Origin: RGIG6307 sp964424345
GTDB lineage: Bacteria; Bacillota; Clostridia; Lachnospirales; Lachnospiraceae
DNA length: 42,778 nt
Assembly (NCBI GenBank): GCA_964424345.1
Contig: CAYRIK010000012.1
Coordinates: 1 to 42,778 of the forward strand
Direction of reading: 5' to 3'
This document shows positions 39,999 through 42,778 of the stretch, one piece after another. The notes beneath the pieces are model-generated. The model was not told the origin of the DNA and did not search any database. It saw only the letters and a list, made by a program, of their open reading frames with translations. Position 1 is the stretch's first letter, and each line of letters opens with the position of its first letter. The position numbers and the translations under genes are program-made.

Positions 39999-41831
39999 TT
40001 ATTTTACAGCTACCCATACAAGCATTTCACTTTCACCACGATTTGCAAATGCAAAATATGGAATAAAACGCAAGGAAGTTTCTTCGTATTCTGCGCTATA
40101 TGGCTGATATAATCCTTCTTGCTCCACTTTACGATAGCCTTTTGTAAGAAGTGCTGGAACGTGGTATTCTGTTGAATTTTCCAAGCTAAATTCTGTTGTG
40201 CTGTCTAACTTAATACTGCGAAGATATGCACCATTATCTACTGCTTCCATACAATATACGACTGGACCTCTTGCTACTGCAACACGACCTGCATTGTTCT
40301 GTACCGCATTATTTGCTTCATATAATGCAACTTCCATTTCAAAATTCACATGAATTTCAGAAACATGTTCAAAGTAAGCATATCCATCTTTTAATGTATA
40401 TGCTGCATCTGCAGTAAAGTTTGTACACCATCCTGGAACACGAACAGCAATCTGTTTGAAATCATTTCCATCCACTTTGATAGTCACTGCTCCATTTGCC
40501 GGATAATCAGTTGTCTGTGTGACATGTGTATTCTGAATGTCAGCTTTACTTGCCATAAACTGATGTACGAACAATGTTTCTTCGTCATAAGTATACATCA
40601 ATTCCTGAATAGAGGAAACAAAACGAAGTATGTTTGGAGGGCAGCAAGAACAGTCAAATAATTCTACACGCTGAGAAATAGGCATATAACGTTTTTTCAT
40701 TGTAGATGTATTTACATCTTTAAATTCCGGCTGAATTTCCAATGGATTTGTATAGAAGAAGGCTTTACCGTCTAAAGATACACCTGACAGGAAACCATTA
40801 TAAATAACACGTTCTGCTACGTCTGCAAACTTAGAATCTGCAGATGTTTTCTGCATTCTCTTACAGAATAATGCAAGGGAGATTGCTGCACAAGTTTCTG
40901 TATAAGCAGTCTCATTTGGAAGGAAATATTCTGTTGTAAAAGATTCTCCAAGGTCACTAGAACCAACGCCGCCTGTAATGTACATCTTCTGATTTGCAAT
41001 ATTTTCAAAGATTGCTTCACACGCTTCTTCATATTCTTCATCTTCGTACAATCTTGCAATATCTGCCATAGCAGAATATAAATATAACGCTCTTACGCTG
41101 TGACCTTCAGCAGTACGCTGTTTCTTTAATGGCATCTGGTCCTGTGCATAGTATTTATTTGCCATTTTTACATAAGACTCATCCCAGTCATCTTTTGTAT
41201 TATTTCCATGTTTATCTACAAAAGATTTGGATAATTCTAAATACTTTTCTATGCCTGTTGTTTCATATAAACGAACAAGTGCAAGCTCGATTTCCGGATG
41301 ACCGCAAGTTGCAAAAGATGCTGTCTGATATACATAAAATACATCATAAATATAATCTGCATATTTACACATTGCCTTTAAGAAACGATCTCTTCCTGTT
41401 GCTTCATAGTATGCACAAGCAGCTTCCATCAAATGACCCGCACAGTACAATTCATGTTTGGAACGGCGTTTAAAACGATCTTCCTGCTCCATAACGATAA
41501 AATGGCTGTTAAAATAGCCTTCTGGTGTCTGATTATTTACAATACTATCAATTGCCTTTTCGCACAGAGCTTCCAATTTTCTATCTGGTGTTTTCTGTAA
41601 AATATAAGCTGCACCTTCTATCCACTTTGCAACATCTGAATCCCAGAAAATATGTGGCTTATAGTTCATATGCTCATTCCATTTGCAGTCTAATGCTTCA
41701 AAACGATGAGAATCTGAAAAACGATTATATACCGCATACGCTGTTTTTTGGGCATTTACGTCCTGACGTTCTTTCCAAAAACCTTCTGTAAGGGTAATAT
41801 TTTGATAATTTACGCCTTGATAATGTTTCAT
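39999..41831 (-). CDS. Glycoside hydrolase family 127 (beta-L-arabinofuranosidase), copy 1
   Basis: 610 residues. Seen: the same fold signatures as its neighbour, including NEHMNYKPHIFWDSDVAKWIE at the N-terminus, YTETCAA and CSCCPPNILRF. Similarity to the downstream copy runs from end to end, with the clearest difference a region near residues 207-235 (TKDDWDESYVKMANKYYAQD here). This suggests tandem duplication followed by divergence. First gene of the operon, next to the divergent AraC regulator; AAGGATATACG precedes the ATG. Confidence 0.93.
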   Translation of the reverse strand: MKHYQGVNYQNITLTEGFWKERQDVNAQKTAYAVYNRFSDSHRFEALDCKWNEHMNYKPHIFWDSDVAKWIEGAAYILQKTPDRKLEALCEKAIDSIVNNQTPEGYFNSHFIVMEQEDRFKRRSKHELYCAGHLMEAACAYYEATGRDRFLKAMCKYADYIYDVFYVYQTASFATCGHPEIELALVRLYETTGIEKYLELSKSFVDKHGNNTKDDWDESYVKMANKYYAQDQMPLKKQRTAEGHSVRALYLYSAMADIARLYEDEEYEEACEAIFENIANQKMYITGGVGSSDLGESFTTEYFLPNETAYTETCAAISLALFCKRMQKTSADSKFADVAERVIYNGFLSGVSLDGKAFFYTNPLEIQPEFKDVNTSTMKKRYMPISQRVELFDCSCCPPNILRFVSSIQELMYTYDEETLFVHQFMASKADIQNTHVTQTTDYPANGAVTIKVDGNDFKQIAVRVPGWCTNFTADAAYTLKDGYAYFEHVSEIHVNFEMEVALYEANNAVQNNAGRVAVARGPVVYCMEAVDNGAYLRSIKLDSTTEFSLENSTEYHVPALLTKGYRKVEQEGLYQPYSAEYEETSLRFIPYFAFANRGESEMLVWVAVK

Positions 41832-41853
41832 AATTCGTATATCCTTTCTATAT

Positions 41854-41864
41854 GGGGTAAAAAA
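41854..41864 (+). promoter_or_regulatory. Possible regulator box 1 between GH127 and araC-type genes
   Basis: GGGGTAAAAAA, repeated exactly and in the same orientation at 41929-41939. This copy lies in the 5' UTR of the GH127 operon, next to an inverted repeat ACCTT/AAGGT (41864-41879). AraC-family proteins often bind pairs of direct repeats. Confidence 0.4.
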
Positions 41865-41880
41865 CCTTTTCTTTAAGGTG

Positions 41881-41908
41881 ATTATATCCTGTAATACACA
41901 AGAAACAA
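41881..41908 (-). promoter_or_regulatory. Promoter of the GH127 operon
   Basis: Minus-strand TTGTTT (41903-41908) and TATAAT (41881-41886) with a 16-base spacer, about 50 bases before the start codon. It lies between the two GGGGTAAAAAA boxes. Confidence 0.55.
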
Positions 41909-41928
41909 ACCTAAAAAAAAGAAGAAAA

Positions 41929-41939
41929 GGGGTAAAAAA
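41929..41939 (+). promoter_or_regulatory. Possible regulator box 2 between GH127 and araC-type genes
   Basis: Second exact copy of GGGGTAAAAAA, 75 bases from the first and 9 bases upstream of the regulator start codon. Its position upstream of the GH127 -35 and inside the regulator leader would allow activation of one gene and autoregulation of the other. Confidence 0.4.
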
Positions 41940-41948
41940 GAGACTTTT

Positions 41949-42719
41949 ATGTTAGATCATATCACATTTGCATACGGTGGCATGTTTTCTTCAGAAGGAA
42001 ACTGGATACACCCTTCCGTTACTATATCCACAACCGAATTGATCATTATGATAAAAGGTGTTGCACATTTAGAAGAAGAACAAGAACAATTTCATATTTC
42101 TTCCGGTCAGTATCTTTTTTTTGATGCCGAAAAATTACATGGAGGTATACAAGAAACAAAAGAATATGTATCTTTTTATTGGTTTCATTTTCATGGGACA
42201 CTCCCTGATGATTTCTTAAAAAAATCAGGTACTTTTTCTGAAAAAAGTCGTGTAGAATTGCTTTGTAAGCAGCTTTTGCATTATGCGAATACACCTTCTT
42301 GTCCGCAAGAAGCAATCGACTGCTGTTTAAGACTTTTATTATTTGAAATGGAATTACAATCAAAACAAGCGACCGATGGAACTGTCCGCTTTAGTGAAAT
42401 TTGTGAGTGGATTCGTATGCATTCTGACAAACCGCTTACTTCTAAACAGACTGCTGAAGAATTTGGATATCATGAAGACTATCTTGCAAGGTTATTCCGT
42501 AAATATTTGAACTGTTCTATGAAACAATATATCATTCAAATGAGACTTTCTTACTTAAAAGCCCAACTGTTATCTACAAATTTAAGTCTAAAAGAAATTG
42601 CATACCTTGCTGGTTTTAAAGAATACAAATATTTTTTGAAATTTTTTACTTTGTATGAACATATGACACCGACAGAATATCGCAATATTTATTTTCATAC
42701 ACATAAAAATCAAAAATAA
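41949..42719 (+). CDS. AraC family transcriptional regulator
   Basis: 256 residues. Seen: an N-terminal cupin-like sensing domain (LIIMIKGVAHLEEEQEQF, then SSGQYLFFDAEKLHGG) and a C-terminal double HTH (residues about 150-250: TSKQTAEEFGYHEDYLARLF, SLKEIAYLAGFKEYKYFLKFF). Known: such regulators activate sugar-utilisation genes on binding a sugar. Divergent placement next to the GH127 pair makes arabinose or an arabino-oligosaccharide the likely inducer. The Shine-Dalgarno is weak (AAGAG), and a GGGGTAAAAAA box lies just upstream. Confidence 0.93.
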   Translation: MLDHITFAYGGMFSSEGNWIHPSVTISTTELIIMIKGVAHLEEEQEQFHISSGQYLFFDAEKLHGGIQETKEYVSFYWFHFHGTLPDDFLKKSGTFSEKSRVELLCKQLLHYANTPSCPQEAIDCCLRLLLFEMELQSKQATDGTVRFSEICEWIRMHSDKPLTSKQTAEEFGYHEDYLARLFRKYLNCSMKQYIIQMRLSYLKAQLLSTNLSLKEIAYLAGFKEYKYFLKFFTLYEHMTPTEYRNIYFHTHKNQK

Positions 42720-42747
42720 TTATAAATTTATACTATAAAAAAGAAAA

Positions 42748-42774
42748 AAGAGAGCTCATCTATGGAACTCTCTT
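42748..42774. terminator. Terminator hairpin at the right edge
   Basis: AAGAGAGCTC and GAACTCTCTT pair with one mismatch. On the minus strand the hairpin is followed by a T-rich run, so it would terminate a convergent minus-strand gene beyond the window. It may also serve the AraC gene, but the plus-strand downstream sequence is cut off. Confidence 0.55.
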
Positions 42775-42778
42775 ATCT

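Noticed and set aside
38163..42719. GH127 region as a recently acquired island
   Set aside because: No integrase, transposase, tRNA or flanking repeats were seen, and base composition looks like that of its neighbours by eye.
1..42778. CRISPR arrays, tRNA or rRNA genes, prophage or transposase genes
   Set aside because: None was recognised on either strand; repeats found are single palindromes or the two-copy 140-bp element, not regularly spaced arrays.

Overview
The window looks like a chromosomal segment from an AT-rich anaerobic Firmicute, most likely Lachnospiraceae (class Clostridia). Pointers are the GerW sporulation gene, a C+ type L28 with two CXXC zinc knuckles, the L21-Prp-L27-Obg cluster in which L27 carries the Firmicute N-terminal extension, the LexA box type, and a biotin-dependent sodium-pump decarboxylase split into many small subunits. 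The genus cannot be fixed from sequence alone. Nearly all genes lie on the minus strand. Plus-strand exceptions are rpmB, a small lipoprotein gene, lexA, a DUF378 gene and an AraC-type regulator. No tRNA, rRNA, CRISPR array, transposase or phage gene was seen.

Layout. 1-450: start of an unidentified minus-strand gene, preceded by a promoter, a 10-codon leader ORF and a terminator hairpin that together look like an attenuator. 452-2492: asp23-like gene and fakA, divergent from rpmB. 2985-5255: a minus-strand run of a Nudix hydrolase, an unknown protein, a DUF2953 protein, GerW and a tiny membrane protein; a leader of about 240 nt precedes the Nudix gene. 5566-13547: an operon of MATE transporter, ruvA, ruvB, a U32 (RlhA-like) protein, an FtsW/RodA-type polymerase and a class B PBP. 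13756-15274 (plus): lipoprotein, lexA with tandem SOS boxes, DUF378. 15564-20544: a GNAT gene, then the rplU-prp-rpmA-obg-yhbY-nadD-yqeK-rsfS cluster behind an L21 leader. 20833-22728: a cytidylate-kinase-like gene and an sdpR-sdpI pair with a perfect operator-like palindrome. 23036-27659: a SIS-domain protein lacking its usual HTH, an HI0933-type flavoprotein, cmk, ispH and rpsA. 27819-33089: a five-gene Na+-translocating decarboxylase operon. 33224-38095: two DD-carboxypeptidases flanking scpB, scpA and a metallophosphoesterase. 38163-42719: two tandem GH127 enzymes and a divergent AraC regulator.

How the genes work together. Most of the window is housekeeping: ribosome assembly and hibernation, recombination and SOS, cell-wall synthesis and trimming, condensin, isoprenoid and NAD synthesis. 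Two accessory metabolic modules stand out. In the decarboxylase operon two carboxyltransferases appear to share one biotin carrier and one Na+ pump. The GH127 pair is probably intracellular processing of beta-L-arabinofuranosyl oligosaccharides under AraC control.

The least explained sequence is a 140-bp repeat (15321-15460 and 22811-22950), aligned without gaps at about 79 percent identity, whose differences concentrate in one codon phase. Other candidates for new biology are the attenuator-like leader at the left edge, the long leader before the Nudix gene and the HTH-less SIS protein. No clearly new multi-gene system was found.
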